A DNA stretch of 64,000 nt from Alteromonas sp. KUL106 (GCF_009811415.1 NZ_BLIG01000051.1:35158-99157); one strand, 5' to 3'. Positions 16,938 through 28,400 are shown, numbered from the stretch's first letter. The notes: generated by a model not told the origin, from the letters alone. Numbers and translations are program-made.

Positions 16938-19900
16938 CTACCGTGCATCAAACACGATGGAGTAGTGATAACGCTTTTCCTCTAATAAAAAGGCTTTGTG
17001 CGTACTCGGACTCCATGAGTCGTCTCCGCCAACCCCCATATGCGCATGGTCAATATAAACAAAGATGCAATCCTGCGGCGATAAATCACAGGTATGCTTT
17101 GCACTATCAAGCTGCGCCTGTCCGAATTCACTGACATTAAAGTTGAATTGTCCCTGCACATTTACGCCGCCAATGTCTAATTGCTTGCAGCCACAGCGCA
17201 AACCGTTGTCCGTTGGGAAAATATATTGGGTTTGAAACTCATTAACAGGAAGCGTGTAGCGACCGTAACGCGCTGCTGATTTCCTGTCGGGGTAATTTTC
17301 AAACGGCCCCAATCCCAGCCAAGAAACGTTTACCTGCTCTTGCGCTGGCACCGCCATTTGCATACCAATTCTTGGCATGGGCGGCAAACTATCATCAAAT
17401 AACACGTCCACATCCACTTTCAGTGATGCAAGTGTATTAATAGTGTACGTCCACTTGGTGGCAGCCACGAGGGCGCCGTCATAGTGATATTCAAATAACG
17501 ATGTTATACGTACATCGCTGGTGCTCTGTTCTACTTCAACATCTGTGCATGTACGATTCCACTGCCCTACACCTGCGCGACGCCAACGAGACTCCCATGC
17601 ATTTGGATCTGGGTTATCCACTTCGCTAACACCAATATCATTATCAAGTGGGGCCCTGAAAAAATTATCCTCTAAGGGTGCGCTAAGTGTTTCATTCTCA
17701 TTTTTTAGCCAAGACGTTAAAAGCCCGCTTCTCTTGCTAAACCTAAACACTTGGTTTTTCGCATTAACAATGAAATTCTCATCCTGAGCTTCTATCGCTA
17801 TATCAGTGTTATTACTTTTTGCGTCTTTTTTAGTAGAAGAAAACGACACAATACCGCTTTTATTGGTAAGTACTAACTGCGCAGTGTCCATCACGTGCCC
17901 GGCTTTCGCCCATGAACAATCTTCGGCTAATACAACATCGATATTGAGGTGGTAATCAGCGCCCGCCTTAAACGTAATTTCCGGCACTAAATTGAGCGTC
18001 TGGGTGTGTTGTGGTGCAATATCAATGTCGCATTCACCGGCGACAATGACTTCTCCGTTTTCTAACACCTGCCAGCGCAAAAGCTCGTTATCCGTGCGCC
18101 TAAACAAGTAGTCACTAGTGATAGAAAGGGAGAGCGTATTCTGCTTTTCGACCAGCGAAAAACTTAAGTGTTGCTGACAGTACTTTGCTTCAAACAAATG
18201 TGGATGTGGCGTTCTATCAGGAAACAGTAAGCCATTTATACAGAACTGTCTGTCGTTGTCCGTATCGCCAAAGTCGCCGCCGTAGGCCCAATACGCCTCT
18301 TTGCTATCGGTATACTTAGTTAGTCCTTGGTCAACCCAGTCCCAAATAAAGCCACCTTGAAGGCGGGGATAAGCTTTAAATGCCTTCCAGTACTCATCAA
18401 AGCTTCCCAAACTATTTCCCATCGCATGCGCATACTCACACAGTATGACGGGGCGATTTTCGCCAGGCATTGACAACCATTTTTTAATTGCCCATTTAGG
18501 TACCGCGTCGTCTTTGATGTCGGTATCTACTCTTGCATACATAGGTGCAATGATGTCGGTTGCAGTAGTATCAGCACCGCCGCCCTCGTATTGCACTGGG
18601 CGAGATGGATCAAAGGATTTAGCCCACCCATACATCGCATCATGGGTAGGTCCATGCCCACATTCATTGCCTAATGACCAAATAATAATGCTAGGGTGAT
18701 TTTTGTCTCGCTCTACCATTTGAGTGAAGCGCGCCATGTAAGCGCCTGCCCATACTGGATCGCGAGAAAGCCTCCCCATTGGAAACATACCGTGGGTTTC
18801 TATATTGGCTTCATCTACTAGATAAAGCCCGTATTCATCACAAAGTTCATACCATCGAGGATGATTAGGATAATGCGCGGTCCGCACAGCGTTAAAGTTG
18901 TTTTGCTTTAACAGTTTTATGTCTTCAAGCATGTCATCATCATTTATGGCATGCCCTTTTAGTTGATGATGTTCATGACGGTTGACACCGCGAATCAGCA
19001 CGGCCTTGCCATTAACGAGAAGCTGCCCGTTTTTCATTTCCACGTTTCTAAAGCCTACGCTATAGGCCTCTCTGTCTACCACATTGTCGTTATTATCAAT
19101 CAGTGATACCACGATGCGGTAAAGGTAGGGTGTTTCTGCAGTCCAATGCTTAGGCTCTTTAACACTTAACGTTTGGAAAACCACGTCATCCCAACCGCCC
19201 TTCTCGTCAATACGCTTGTTATTAGTACCAGTAATCTCGTGTTCAGTGACGGCATGGGTACCGTCGAAAAGCTGAATGCCCACCTTGTAACTAGAAGGCG
19301 CTTTAATTGACGTGCGAACTGAGAGCTCTCCGTCTCGATAGCACGCATCGAGGCGAGGTGTGACAAAGACATCTTGAATGTGGTGGTGAGGCTTAGTGAT
19401 TATGCTCACGTCACGGAAAATACCGCTTAGCCACCACATGTCTTGATCTTCTAAATAACTACCGTCTGACCATCTAATGACCATGGCCGCCAAACGATTC
19501 TCGCCCTCAACAAGCAGCTTAGTGAGATCAAATTCAGCAGGTAAACGGCTGTCTTGTGAATAACCAACGTATTCTCCGTTACACCATAGATGAAAGGCAC
19601 TATTTACCCCTTCAAATACTACGTGATTACGCTGTAAAAGCTGCTCTTTCGTTATGTTGAATACTTTTCGGTAGCAGCCTGTCGGATTTTCACTAGGCAC
19701 AACAGGAGGGTTTACCGCAAACGGGTATTTAACATTGCAATAAATGGGCTTGTCGTAACCTTGCAGCTGCCAGTTTGAGGGAACAAGTATGGGATGCCAC
19801 AAGCCCCCTTCTTCAGGGCTTAGAGTAGCAGAGAGTAAACTTTCAGGTACGCTTCCTGGTGCATCAAATAAACGGAAATCCCATTGACCATTTAAACTGC

Positions 19901-20042
19901 GTTTCTGCGCATTGGTATTGTGCAATGCGTCTTTCAGCGTTTTATATCCGTGATGTGGACTGTGGGCATTAATGCGGTTCCTCTGAAATACAACTGGGTT
20001 TTGCCAGTCGTTTTGAGCCACTACTTGCGCAACATTAAGCAT
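16938..20042 (-). CDS. lacZ: Beta-galactosidase, GH2 family
   Basis: A 1034-residue LacZ-type enzyme hydrolysing lactose or other beta-galactosides. Acid/base Glu460 is in IIWSLGNECGHG and nucleophile Glu536 in VILCEYAHAMGNS, one residue from the E. coli positions. The order is sugar-binding domain (ending near 215), immunoglobulin-like domain, TIM barrel (about 335-625), and the C-terminal small domains. No signal peptide is seen, so it acts in the cytoplasm. AAGGGATAG precedes the ATG. It is divergent from an AraC-type gene 104 bp away and stands apart from the main gal cluster. Confidence 0.97.
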   Translation of the reverse strand: MLNVAQVVAQNDWQNPVVFQRNRINAHSPHHGYKTLKDALHNTNAQKRSLNGQWDFRLFDAPGSVPESLLSATLSPEEGGLWHPILVPSNWQLQGYDKPIYCNVKYPFAVNPPVVPSENPTGCYRKVFNITKEQLLQRNHVVFEGVNSAFHLWCNGEYVGYSQDSRLPAEFDLTKLLVEGENRLAAMVIRWSDGSYLEDQDMWWLSGIFRDVSIITKPHHHIQDVFVTPRLDACYRDGELSVRTSIKAPSSYKVGIQLFDGTHAVTEHEITGTNNKRIDEKGGWDDVVFQTLSVKEPKHWTAETPYLYRIVVSLIDNNDNVVDREAYSVGFRNVEMKNGQLLVNGKAVLIRGVNRHEHHQLKGHAINDDDMLEDIKLLKQNNFNAVRTAHYPNHPRWYELCDEYGLYLVDEANIETHGMFPMGRLSRDPVWAGAYMARFTQMVERDKNHPSIIIWSLGNECGHGPTHDAMYGWAKSFDPSRPVQYEGGGADTTATDIIAPMYARVDTDIKDDAVPKWAIKKWLSMPGENRPVILCEYAHAMGNSLGSFDEYWKAFKAYPRLQGGFIWDWVDQGLTKYTDSKEAYWAYGGDFGDTDNDRQFCINGLLFPDRTPHPHLFEAKYCQQHLSFSLVEKQNTLSLSITSDYLFRRTDNELLRWQVLENGEVIVAGECDIDIAPQHTQTLNLVPEITFKAGADYHLNIDVVLAEDCSWAKAGHVMDTAQLVLTNKSGIVSFSSTKKDAKSNNTDIAIEAQDENFIVNAKNQVFRFSKRSGLLTSWLKNENETLSAPLEDNFFRAPLDNDIGVSEVDNPDPNAWESRWRRAGVGQWNRTCTDVEVEQSTSDVRITSLFEYHYDGALVAATKWTYTINTLASLKVDVDVLFDDSLPPMPRIGMQMAVPAQEQVNVSWLGLGPFENYPDRKSAARYGRYTLPVNEFQTQYIFPTDNGLRCGCKQLDIGGVNVQGQFNFNVSEFGQAQLDSAKHTCDLSPQDCIFVYIDHAHMGVGGDDSWSPSTHKAFLLEEKRYHYSIVFDAR

Positions 20043-20146
20043 ATTCTATCCCTTACGTTTTAGTAGCGCCCAATATAGCTAACTTTCAGTAAATCCATTA
20101 TGCTCTAATCTTTCATCTATTTATCCAAAACTATCATTTTACATTT

Positions 20147-21001
20147 ATGCAACCTAGCTTCAAAGATATTGTAGACATAGGGCCAAGCTGCTTTGAGCGC
20201 TTTATCGATAGCAGTAACGCACCAGAAATCAGTGAATTAGATATAGAACTTGCCGGATGCTCTAATTTATCAGGAAGTTACACTGTAGGTCGTGTTTCAC
20301 CTCCTAACCACACCTTATTTTACAGTCTTAATGGGCAAGGCATATTTCGCACACCGTCAAAAAATACGCTGTTAAAGGAAGGACAACTGATTATTTTGCC
20401 TGCTCATCAGAGTTTCGAGGTCTCTATCGCAAGTGAGCAGTGGGACATCATTTGGCTAAACTTGGCAGACACCGAGCGCTGGACGTCCCTTGGCAATAAT
20501 GGCGCACTTGTTTTGGACAATGCGGCGTTAGAAGGATTACATCACGCAATGGAGCTATTGTATTTAGAGCGCGACGTCGAAGCTCGGCAGGCCGCAATGC
20601 AAATAGCATCGAAATATCTTTGCGCAATTATTGATAAAAAGCTTGGTGAATTTCAAGCGGGTGAAAAGAAAGAGCGACGTCAGATAAATAGACTAAACAA
20701 CTTATTTTCTGCTGTAGACAAACAACTACAGTTTAACTGGGATATTAAAAGTTTATGTGAGAAAGCCCACTATTCATCCCCCCACCTTCATAGACTTTGT
20801 ATGCAAACTTATGGAAGAAGCCCGAAACAGCATCTCATTTATCTGCGTATGGCTAGGGCTAAAAGCCTTCTTCTAAGTACACAATGGCCCATATCCTATA
20901 TCGCGAGCTACGTGGGCTATGCCAATGTGTTTACCTTTTCAAAGCGCTTTAAGAAGTCTACCGGCATGTCGCCCACCGACTTTCGCAATATCACTGAATA
21001 A
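20147..21001 (+). CDS. AraC-family transcriptional regulator
   Basis: A 284-residue regulator with an N-terminal cupin-like sensor half (about 1-165, including GRVSPPNHTLFYSLNGQG) and two C-terminal helix-turn-helix motifs: DIKSLCEKAHYSSPHLHRLC and ISYIASYVGYANVFTFSKRF, followed by TGMSPTDFR. Its divergent placement beside lacZ suggests that it switches lacZ on in the presence of a galactoside. The effector cannot be told from sequence. Confidence 0.9.
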   Translation: MQPSFKDIVDIGPSCFERFIDSSNAPEISELDIELAGCSNLSGSYTVGRVSPPNHTLFYSLNGQGIFRTPSKNTLLKEGQLIILPAHQSFEVSIASEQWDIIWLNLADTERWTSLGNNGALVLDNAALEGLHHAMELLYLERDVEARQAAMQIASKYLCAIIDKKLGEFQAGEKKERRQINRLNNLFSAVDKQLQFNWDIKSLCEKAHYSSPHLHRLCMQTYGRSPKQHLIYLRMARAKSLLLSTQWPISYIASYVGYANVFTFSKRFKKSTGMSPTDFRNITE

Positions 21002-21100
21002 TCAACGGTGAGTAATCATCGGTGAGCAAACAGGTTTTATCTCTCTTGTATTACCGATTTGAATAACGCACTGGAACAACAGAGATTTAGGGCCGTGGCC

Positions 21101-22432
21101 CTAACTTCCCGCTATTTTCATTTGGTCGATAAGCACTGAGCCAGTTTGCACGCTACCGCGTACGTCTTTTTCAGCACCAATTGCCACAATGCCTTTAAAC
21201 ATGTCTTTAAGGTTTCCGGCAATGGTTACCTCGTGCACAGGGTATTGGATGATGCCATTTTCAACCCAATATCCCGCAGCACCGCGAGAATAATCTCCCG
21301 TCACGCCATTAACGCCCTGCCCCATTAGTTCGGTGACGAAGAGCCCTGTGCCCATTTCTTTCAACAACGCTGCGTCACTGTGACCTGTGTCGCCAACGAG
21401 CCAGTTATGAATGCCACCAGCATGTCCATTCGAACGGGTGTTAAGTTTACGAGAAGAATAGGTGGTATAAAGATACGTCGCCAATGTTCCTGCTTCAACG
21501 ATGGTCATGTCCGAACACGCAACGCCTTCGTTATCGAAACTGGAACTCGCTAATCCCCCTTTGATAAAAGGACGTTCTTCGATATTAAGCCACTCTGGAA
21601 AAACCTGTTTACCTAAACTGTCTAGCAAGAAGCTTGAACGGCGATAGAGGCTACCACCGCTGATTGCGCCCACATAGTGCCCAAATAAACTGGATGCGAT
21701 ATCGCGATGCAAAAGCACCGGCACAGTTGCAGTGTTAATTTTCCGTGCCCCTAATCGGTCAACGGTAGATTTCGCCGCCTCTTCACCCACAGAGGCTGCT
21801 GATTGCAGCAATGCCGCTTTTCGGCTAACCGTATAGGCGTAGTCACGCTGCATATCGTCATTTTGCGCACCAATAACCATACAGCTTAGTGAATAACGAC
21901 TGCTCGGATAACCTGCGTTAATACCGTGCGTATTGCCATATACACGCATGCCCAAATTGGCGTTGTACGATGCGCCATCTGAATTAGTAATGCGCGGATC
22001 GTAATTCATTGCTGCCGTTTCGGCTTCAATGGCAATTTGAATCGCCTTTTCCGTATCTAACTCTTCTGGGTGATAAAGGTCTAAATCGGGAAATTCGGTC
22101 GCGATAAGGTCGGCATCGGCCAATCCTGTGCATGGATCTTCACTGGTATAGCGTGCAATATCTACGGCTTTTTCAACCGCTAAGGTCAACGCTGCTTTAC
22201 TTAAATCTGCGGTGGATGCGCTGCCCTTACGCTTACCAACATATACGCTGATCCCTAAGCCGCCGTCGTTAGTAAACTCAACGTTTTCAACCTCTTGCAT
22301 TCGTGAAGATACGGCAATGCCTTGCACTTTAGACATGCTAGCTTCTGCTTGGGTTGCGCCTTTTGAAAGGGCTAATTTTAGTACATCATCTACGACATTT
22401 TGAATGTCGCCTAACTGCTGCTCAATTTGCAT
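21101..22432 (-). CDS. pmbA: Metalloprotease subunit TldE (PmbA)
   Basis: A 443-residue PmbA/TldE, the non-metal-binding partner of TldD in a heteromeric peptidase that degrades unfolded small proteins and matures microcin-type peptides in enterobacteria. The N-terminal region has QAEASMSKVQGIAVSSR; the core has SGGSLYRRSSFLLDSLG and GVNGVTGDYSRGAAGYWVENG, family hallmarks. It is divergent from darP, as in E. coli. Its partner tldD is only about 2 kb away. Confidence 0.93.
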   Translation of the reverse strand: MQIEQQLGDIQNVVDDVLKLALSKGATQAEASMSKVQGIAVSSRMQEVENVEFTNDGGLGISVYVGKRKGSASTADLSKAALTLAVEKAVDIARYTSEDPCTGLADADLIATEFPDLDLYHPEELDTEKAIQIAIEAETAAMNYDPRITNSDGASYNANLGMRVYGNTHGINAGYPSSRYSLSCMVIGAQNDDMQRDYAYTVSRKAALLQSAASVGEEAAKSTVDRLGARKINTATVPVLLHRDIASSLFGHYVGAISGGSLYRRSSFLLDSLGKQVFPEWLNIEERPFIKGGLASSSFDNEGVACSDMTIVEAGTLATYLYTTYSSRKLNTRSNGHAGGIHNWLVGDTGHSDAALLKEMGTGLFVTELMGQGVNGVTGDYSRGAAGYWVENGIIQYPVHEVTIAGNLKDMFKGIVAIGAEKDVRGSVQTGSVLIDQMKIAGS

Positions 22433-22504
22433 AGTAAGTTTCGCTGTCTTAATTCGACTGTGATAGTTACAATTTAGCTAAAGTGTAACACTAATGAGTT
22501 TGAA

Positions 22505-23065
22505 ATGAGTGATCAGAAATATAATTCTCCCGAAGATCCTTACTTCGAAGATGCGCAAGCAGATGAGTTCGAAGAGGAAGAATTAGTCAGTAAAACTGAG
22601 CTGAAGCGTCAGGCTAAAGAACTTCACAAGCTAGGTGAAACCCTTGTGAATCTGACCGACGCTAACGTCGCTACTATCCCTATGGATGAAGAGTTAGCAG
22701 AGGCTGTAGCCATAGCTCGCAGAGTCAACAAGAAGAAGGATGGTTATCGACGCCAACTTCAGTTCATAGGCAAAACCTTGCGTAACCGGGATACCACTGC
22801 AATAGAAGAAGCCTTGGCAAAACTGACCCATCAGCATCAAGCAGCTAACGCAGCCTTTCATGCGTTAGAGAAAGCCCGTGAATCGATAATTGAACAGGGC
22901 GACCCAGCTATTCAAAAGCTGATCGAAGCACACCCTGAGCTAGACCGTCAAAAACTGCGTCAGTTTCACCGCCAAATTAAGAAAGAGCGTGAAAAGAATG
23001 CCCCACCCAAAGCGTTTAGAGAGCTGTTTCAATATCTAAAGGATGTGATGCACGACGATAAGTAG
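22505..23065 (+). CDS. darP: Ribosome-associated protein DarP (YjgA, DUF615)
   Basis: A 186-residue acidic-to-basic helical protein of the YjgA/DarP family, which takes part in late 50S subunit assembly. Recognised from SKTELKRQAKELHKLGETLV, RRQLQFIGKTLRNRDTTAIEEAL and LRQFHRQIKKEREKNAPPKAFRELF (each read in parts). The divergent pmbA-yjgA pair is conserved. A hairpin terminator follows at once. Confidence 0.94.
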   Translation: MSDQKYNSPEDPYFEDAQADEFEEEELVSKTELKRQAKELHKLGETLVNLTDANVATIPMDEELAEAVAIARRVNKKKDGYRRQLQFIGKTLRNRDTTAIEEALAKLTHQHQAANAAFHALEKARESIIEQGDPAIQKLIEAHPELDRQKLRQFHRQIKKEREKNAPPKAFRELFQYLKDVMHDDK

Positions 23066-23085
23066 TATTTCACTTTCGTAGAGAC

Positions 23086-23117
23086 AAAAAAGGTTGGTAC
23101 TAACGCCCAACCTTTTT
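23086..23117. terminator. Bidirectional intrinsic terminator between darP and tldD
   Basis: AAAAAAGGTTGG and CCAACCTTTTT pair around TACTAACGC. T runs on both strands fit the convergent ends of darP and tldD. Confidence 0.88.
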
Positions 23118-23146
23118 AGTTTCGCTACGTGTTGACTACCGTCTAT

Positions 23147-24589
23147 TTACGCAGTTCCGCCCACAGTAAGTTCATCTATTTTAAGGGTTGGCTGACCCAC
23201 ACCCACTGGCACACTTTGACCGTCTTTACCACACACGCCCACGCCTTTATCAAGCGCGGTGTCGTTACCAATCATGGAAATTTTTCGCATCACTTCAGGC
23301 CCATTACCGATTAAGGTAGCGCCTTTAACTGGGGCGGTAATTTTGCCATTTTCAATAAGGTACGCTTCTGCGCTAGAGAACACGAATTTGCCTGAGGTAA
23401 TATCTACCTGACCACCCGCAAAATTCGGCGCGTAAATACCTTTATCGATAGACGCAATAATTTCTTGCGGGTCGTGTTGCCCTTCCAGCATATACGTGTT
23501 TGTCATGCGCGGCATAGGCAAATGAGCATAAGATTCGCGGCGACCGTTACCGGTTGGCGCAACGCCCATCAGTTTGGCGTTGTGCTTATCCTGCATGTAA
23601 CCTTTTAAAATGCCGTCTTCAATTAACACGTTATGCGCCGTAGGCGTACCTTCGTCATCCACTGATAGTGAACCTCGGCGGTCGCTTAATGTGCCATCAT
23701 CGACAACGGTGACACCTTTAGCCGCTACCTGCTGGCCAATGCGGCCACTGAACGTCGATGCGCCTTTGCGGTTAAAATCACCTTCTAGACCGTGGCCTAC
23801 TGCTTCGTGAAGTAGCACGCCGGGCCACCCGTTACCTAGCACAACGGGCATAGCGCCTGCCGGAGATGCCACAGCCTGCATGTTAACGCGTGCCATGTGA
23901 AGGGCATCTTCTGCCAACGTTTCGTAATACGGTTTACCGTTCTCGTCCTGCTTAAAGAACGAGTAGGCATAACGACCACCAGCACCAGCAGAACCACGCT
24001 CGCGTCTATCGCCTTGTTCTAGCAATACTGAGCAGTTTAAGCGCACTAGCGGGCGAATATCGGTAGCCAAAGTACCGTCGCTTCCAGCAACTAAAATTTC
24101 TTCATACACACCGCTTAAGCTCACCACTACTTGGTTGGCAGACGGTTCTTGCTTGCGAATATAAGCGTCTACCGCTTTTAATAACGAAATTTTTTCAGCG
24201 TCCTGCATAGCAAGGATCGGGTTATTTTCGCTATAACGTGCTTCAACGTTTTTTTGACCCAGTGCCGCAACTTGCTGTGTACCACCACTTGGAGCAATAC
24301 CCCGAGCCGCTTTACAGGCTTTAGTTAACGCTTCTTCACTTATTTCGTCTGAATAAGCGAACCCCGTTTTCTCGCCGCTTATAGCACGCACACCTACGCC
24401 GCGTTCGATGTTGTAGCTGCCTTCCTTGATAATGCCGTCTTCCAGCACCCAACTTTCGTGCTGGCTAGACTGAAAATAGAGATCGGCATAGTCAGTGTCG
24501 TGGCGATGAATGGTGGCGAGAGCCTTCTCTAGCTTAGAAATATCTAGCCCTGAGTCAGATAATAAATGACGCTCAACAGATTTAGACAA
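23147..24589 (-). CDS. tldD: Metalloprotease subunit TldD
   Basis: A 480-residue zinc-binding subunit of the TldD/TldE protease. The zinc motif is HEAVGHGLEGD (HExxxH). I place the start at a TTG at 24589 because AGGAG lies five bases upstream and the resulting length equals that of E. coli TldD; the longer open frame to 24655 lies inside the nitrilase gene and has no homologous look. The start overlaps the last 8 bp of the nitrilase gene, so they are coupled. It is the last gene of the mre-to-tldD block. Confidence 0.93.
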   Translation of the reverse strand: MSKSVERHLLSDSGLDISKLEKALATIHRHDTDYADLYFQSSQHESWVLEDGIIKEGSYNIERGVGVRAISGEKTGFAYSDEISEEALTKACKAARGIAPSGGTQQVAALGQKNVEARYSENNPILAMQDAEKISLLKAVDAYIRKQEPSANQVVVSLSGVYEEILVAGSDGTLATDIRPLVRLNCSVLLEQGDRRERGSAGAGGRYAYSFFKQDENGKPYYETLAEDALHMARVNMQAVASPAGAMPVVLGNGWPGVLLHEAVGHGLEGDFNRKGASTFSGRIGQQVAAKGVTVVDDGTLSDRRGSLSVDDEGTPTAHNVLIEDGILKGYMQDKHNAKLMGVAPTGNGRRESYAHLPMPRMTNTYMLEGQHDPQEIIASIDKGIYAPNFAGGQVDITSGKFVFSSAEAYLIENGKITAPVKGATLIGNGPEVMRKISMIGNDTALDKGVGVCGKDGQSVPVGVGQPTLKIDELTVGGTA

Positions 24590-25400
24590 AGTGACTCCTG
24601 AATCGGTTATGTTCGGCAACCGGCATATTCTGTTTAATGGTTCTTCTTTCTGCAATATCGACTTTGGCCGATACCAACCCTACATCGGTTGCGCGTTCGG
24701 CAAGGGTTTTACCCCATGGCGACAAAACGATGCTATGGCCGTAAGTCTCACGACCGTTGGCATGCACACCGCTTTGGTTTGCTGCCACAACAAAGCACTG
24801 TTTCTCTATGGCCCTAGCCTGCAACAGAGCATGCCAGTGCGCTTCGCCAGTGCGTTGGGTAAACGCCGCAGGCAATACTAAAATATCAATATCGCCCATT
24901 GCAGAAAACAATCCTGGAAAGCGTACATCATAGCACACCGCAAGCCCAATGTTGCCAATTGGCGTATTAATGGTAACAACTTCGGTGCCTGCCTGCGTTG
25001 TTGCCGATTCGCGATAACTTCCCGTATTGTCGTTTACCGAAACATCAAACATATGTATTTTTCGATAGTCGGCAAGTAACTCGCCATTCGTACCAAACAA
25101 CATGCACGCAGCCGAAAATTTTTCAGGGTTCCCCGTTTTTACTGGAAATGTACCTGACACGATATAACACTGATATTGTGCAGCAAGCTTTGACAAGCGA
25201 GCCTGTATTACACCTTCGCCTTTATTTTCAGCAACGGCTAACTGCCCTTTGTCTTTGCCACCAAAAAACGCAAAACATTCAGGCAGTACAACCAAGCTAT
25301 TTTTTTCAATATTAGCCGCGGCCATCTCTTTTGCTACTGTATCAAGGTTTTCATCAACGTCGGGCGTTGATGTCATTTGCAGTGCAACTAAATTAACCAT
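24582..25400 (-). CDS. Carbon-nitrogen hydrolase (Nit1-like omega-amidase family)
   Basis: A 272-residue nitrilase-superfamily protein with the Glu-Lys-Cys triad: Glu in VVLPECFAFFGG, Lys in DYRKIHMFDV, Cys in GLAVCYDVRFPGL. This subgroup repairs deaminated glutathione (Nit1/YbeM type), the likely role. The gene overlaps yhdP by 8 bp and tldD by 8 bp, so it is embedded in the operon. E. coli has no such gene between yhdP and tldD, but the insertion is common in related marine bacteria as far as I recall. Confidence 0.9.
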   Translation of the reverse strand: MVNLVALQMTSTPDVDENLDTVAKEMAAANIEKNSLVVLPECFAFFGGKDKGQLAVAENKGEGVIQARLSKLAAQYQCYIVSGTFPVKTGNPEKFSAACMLFGTNGELLADYRKIHMFDVSVNDNTGSYRESATTQAGTEVVTINTPIGNIGLAVCYDVRFPGLFSAMGDIDILVLPAAFTQRTGEAHWHALLQARAIEKQCFVVAANQSGVHANGRETYGHSIVLSPWGKTLAERATDVGLVSAKVDIAERRTIKQNMPVAEHNRFRSHFV

Positions 25401-28400
25401 CGATCACCTCCATTTTCACCCTGCGCAAATCATCTTCCGTTAACGGCCTGTCCTGAGGATTTGCAGGCGCAGGCGTATTTTGCGCAGGTAAACTAATGTC
25501 TTTACTGTTGCGTTCAACTTCATCGAACTTGGGATCTTTTATGGTGCCGGTCACGCGATAGTTCACATTCGAAATCACTTTCGCAGAGGTTAGCACTTGG
25601 TCTATTGCCAGTGCCGCCAACGCAGTAGGGGGTGTCGCCAAAAAATACACCAAGAACGGTAAGTTACCCGTTACATTTGGCGCAAACGACACATTGTAGT
25701 TCAGACCGCCTGTATTTAAGTCTGTGTAACCGTTGATTTCTATCTCACCTGCGCCGCCGTCAATTTCGGTGTCATCCGTGTACGCTTTCCCGTTGACAAT
25801 ATTGAGCGTTCCGCTCATATCATCGTAAAAGAACCCTTTTGCGAATACATCTCTAAAATCAAGACTGAGTTTTCTTACAATCGAGTTCAAGCTAAACAAG
25901 GTGAATATTCTGGAGCCTTTGTCACTGAGCTCAGTCAAATACCCATCAGATAAAGACCATTCTACGTCGCCATTGAGTGCTTCAAACCCGAAATCCATTG
26001 GCGCATTTGGCCAATTGATATTGAATTTAATATCAGCGTTTGAATCTTTGATACCCGACTCAACCCCGTATTCTTTTAGCATTTGTCCAACGTCAGGTGA
26101 TGTGAGCGTACCGCTTAACGCGCTGAGTATTTCTCCATCGACATGTTTCCAATAACCACTTGCAGTAATGTTAGTTTTGTCAGATTTAAGTAAAAGCTGA
26201 CGTATGGCTAACCCATTATCTTCTTTCGCAATATTGAGCGTCACTTCACCTAAATCTATGCCGTGGAAACCACAGGACTGGCAATAAAAATAAATAGGCG
26301 GTAACGAGTTAGGGTCAATATTGTAGGGCGAGCCGTCCTTTGATGAATCTTGCTCTACAACAATGATGTTACCCGCGGAAGTCATATCGTTATTTGATGC
26401 GGTGGACGCTAAATTCACCGGCTTGTCTAACGACAAGTAGTCTGCGTTTACCTCAATACCCTGCTCTGTTAAGTCACTATTAATCCTGATGGTGGCGCGC
26501 GCCTGAGGTGACGCTAAATCTACTATCCAGTCTTTATTCCGTTCAGCCGCATTAAGCTCAGCATTTTTGATGATGTGCCCCGCAAAGCTGAGTCGCTCGG
26601 CTTTTGCAAAAATGCGTGACGGTGTACCAAATAAATTCGGACGCTTCGTTTCTTCAAGATCGTCCGCTAGAGCGCGCTCGGCACTGGCTTTTTGCTTAAT
26701 GCCCTCTCCTGTACCAGATAGCAACATATCAATCGTGCTAAACCACTCTTGCACGTCGGCGTCCGCTAAGTTCGCGCTAATGCTAAAACCTGTTCCAATA
26801 TTGGCGATGTCGCTGTCACCTAATGCAAGATGGGCGCGAGAAAACTGCATTTCTTTGTGCGGTAAAATACCGTCAAAACGAATACTGTCGCCAAGCGTCG
26901 CTACAATATTTGAGGCTTTGCCGTTACCCTTACTGCTAATCACCAAGGGCAGGCTACTTCCTGCAGGTGTGTTAAAAGGAGCAGGTAAAACGCTTTGTGT
27001 TGCCGTCAAATCTGCTGTTAAGTTTGCCGCATATTCAAAGCCATCGTTTGACAGTGAAAGGTCAACGTGGGTCTTCCACTCACTTTCACCATCAACATAA
27101 TCGGTAAGGTCAGTATTGACATAATTGGCCAGAGGATGCGCATGCCAACGCCCTCCTAACTCAACGGACAGGTCGTATGTTTCGTTCTGTCTACCCGATA
27201 GCGAAAGATTGATGGGCTGCTTTAGAAAGTTTGCTTTTATATTGCTGGCATCTATGTCACCGTTGGTAAATGACACATCTCCCGATGCATTATCGAATAG
27301 CATGTGGGTCGTTGCGACATAAACGGGATTGTTAGCTAAATGCGCCGTGCCTGACGCCATCACGTCTTTACCTTTAAAAGGAATGTCGAGCTTGATATTT
27401 GCAGAGAGCGGGCCGCTAATTTGTACTTCTTCATTAAGGACTTTGCCTAAAGAGTTTTCAAGAGATGAGTCCATCATCAGTGCAGTAAGCGCATCTCCAG
27501 TTCCCTCTCCGGTAGCATAAATTGCCAGCCTTGCGTCAGGCGCAAAGCTCGGAATGGCCGCTGACATATCGCTTATTCGCATACCCGCCAGCATCGCGCT
27601 TGGACTCTCCATCACCAATGCATTATTGACAAAGTAAAGCGAAAGGTCTAACTCACTTAGCGCAGGCCAGTCTGGCGCAAATAAGAAATCCCCCTGCTCT
27701 ATTTCTACATACGCTTGAAAAATGCCTGAGTTGTCATCGAAAGGAAATTTACTGGCTGCGCCATGCCACAGAATTCGCGCATTATCTACTTTTCCTTTTC
27801 CGTTGAAGGCCCGAGTCAGGTAACTGTCAATATTTTTGCCCATTACGCCCACGGGGAATAAATCGCTGACTTCATTTAGAGGTATTGAGCTTACGTTCAT
27901 ATAAAGAGACATGAACCCCGTGGATGTATTAAGCATAAATTGGGGCTTAAGCGTGACCGCATCGCTGTCAAACAGCATGTTGTTGCCTTTCACTATCCAC
28001 TGCTTACGCGCGTCGCCTTCCGTCTCGGGATAAATATATAAGTGCGATGTGAGCGATTTTATCTGAAGATCTTTTTTAATCACCCCATTGGCACTTAAAA
28101 CGCTGTCGGTACTTTCTAAGTAAATAGCACCGTTGTTCTTATACCAAAATAGTTCTGCATTTAGTGAGGATAATCCCGGGATCTTTTCTGTTTTATCCCA
28201 CTGCAAATCTAACACTTTTGCGGCCAACGAAGGTGCACCGTTATGTAATTGAATCTGCAGGGTCGCGAGCTCACCTGTGGGATTTAAACCGCGTATTTCG
28301 TCCTCACCCGTATCGTCCATAAAAAGGGGAAGAAGCAGTAAAAAGGGGTTTACCTGAACGGGCTTTACGGTATTTATCAATACATCGCCACTTGGCGCGA

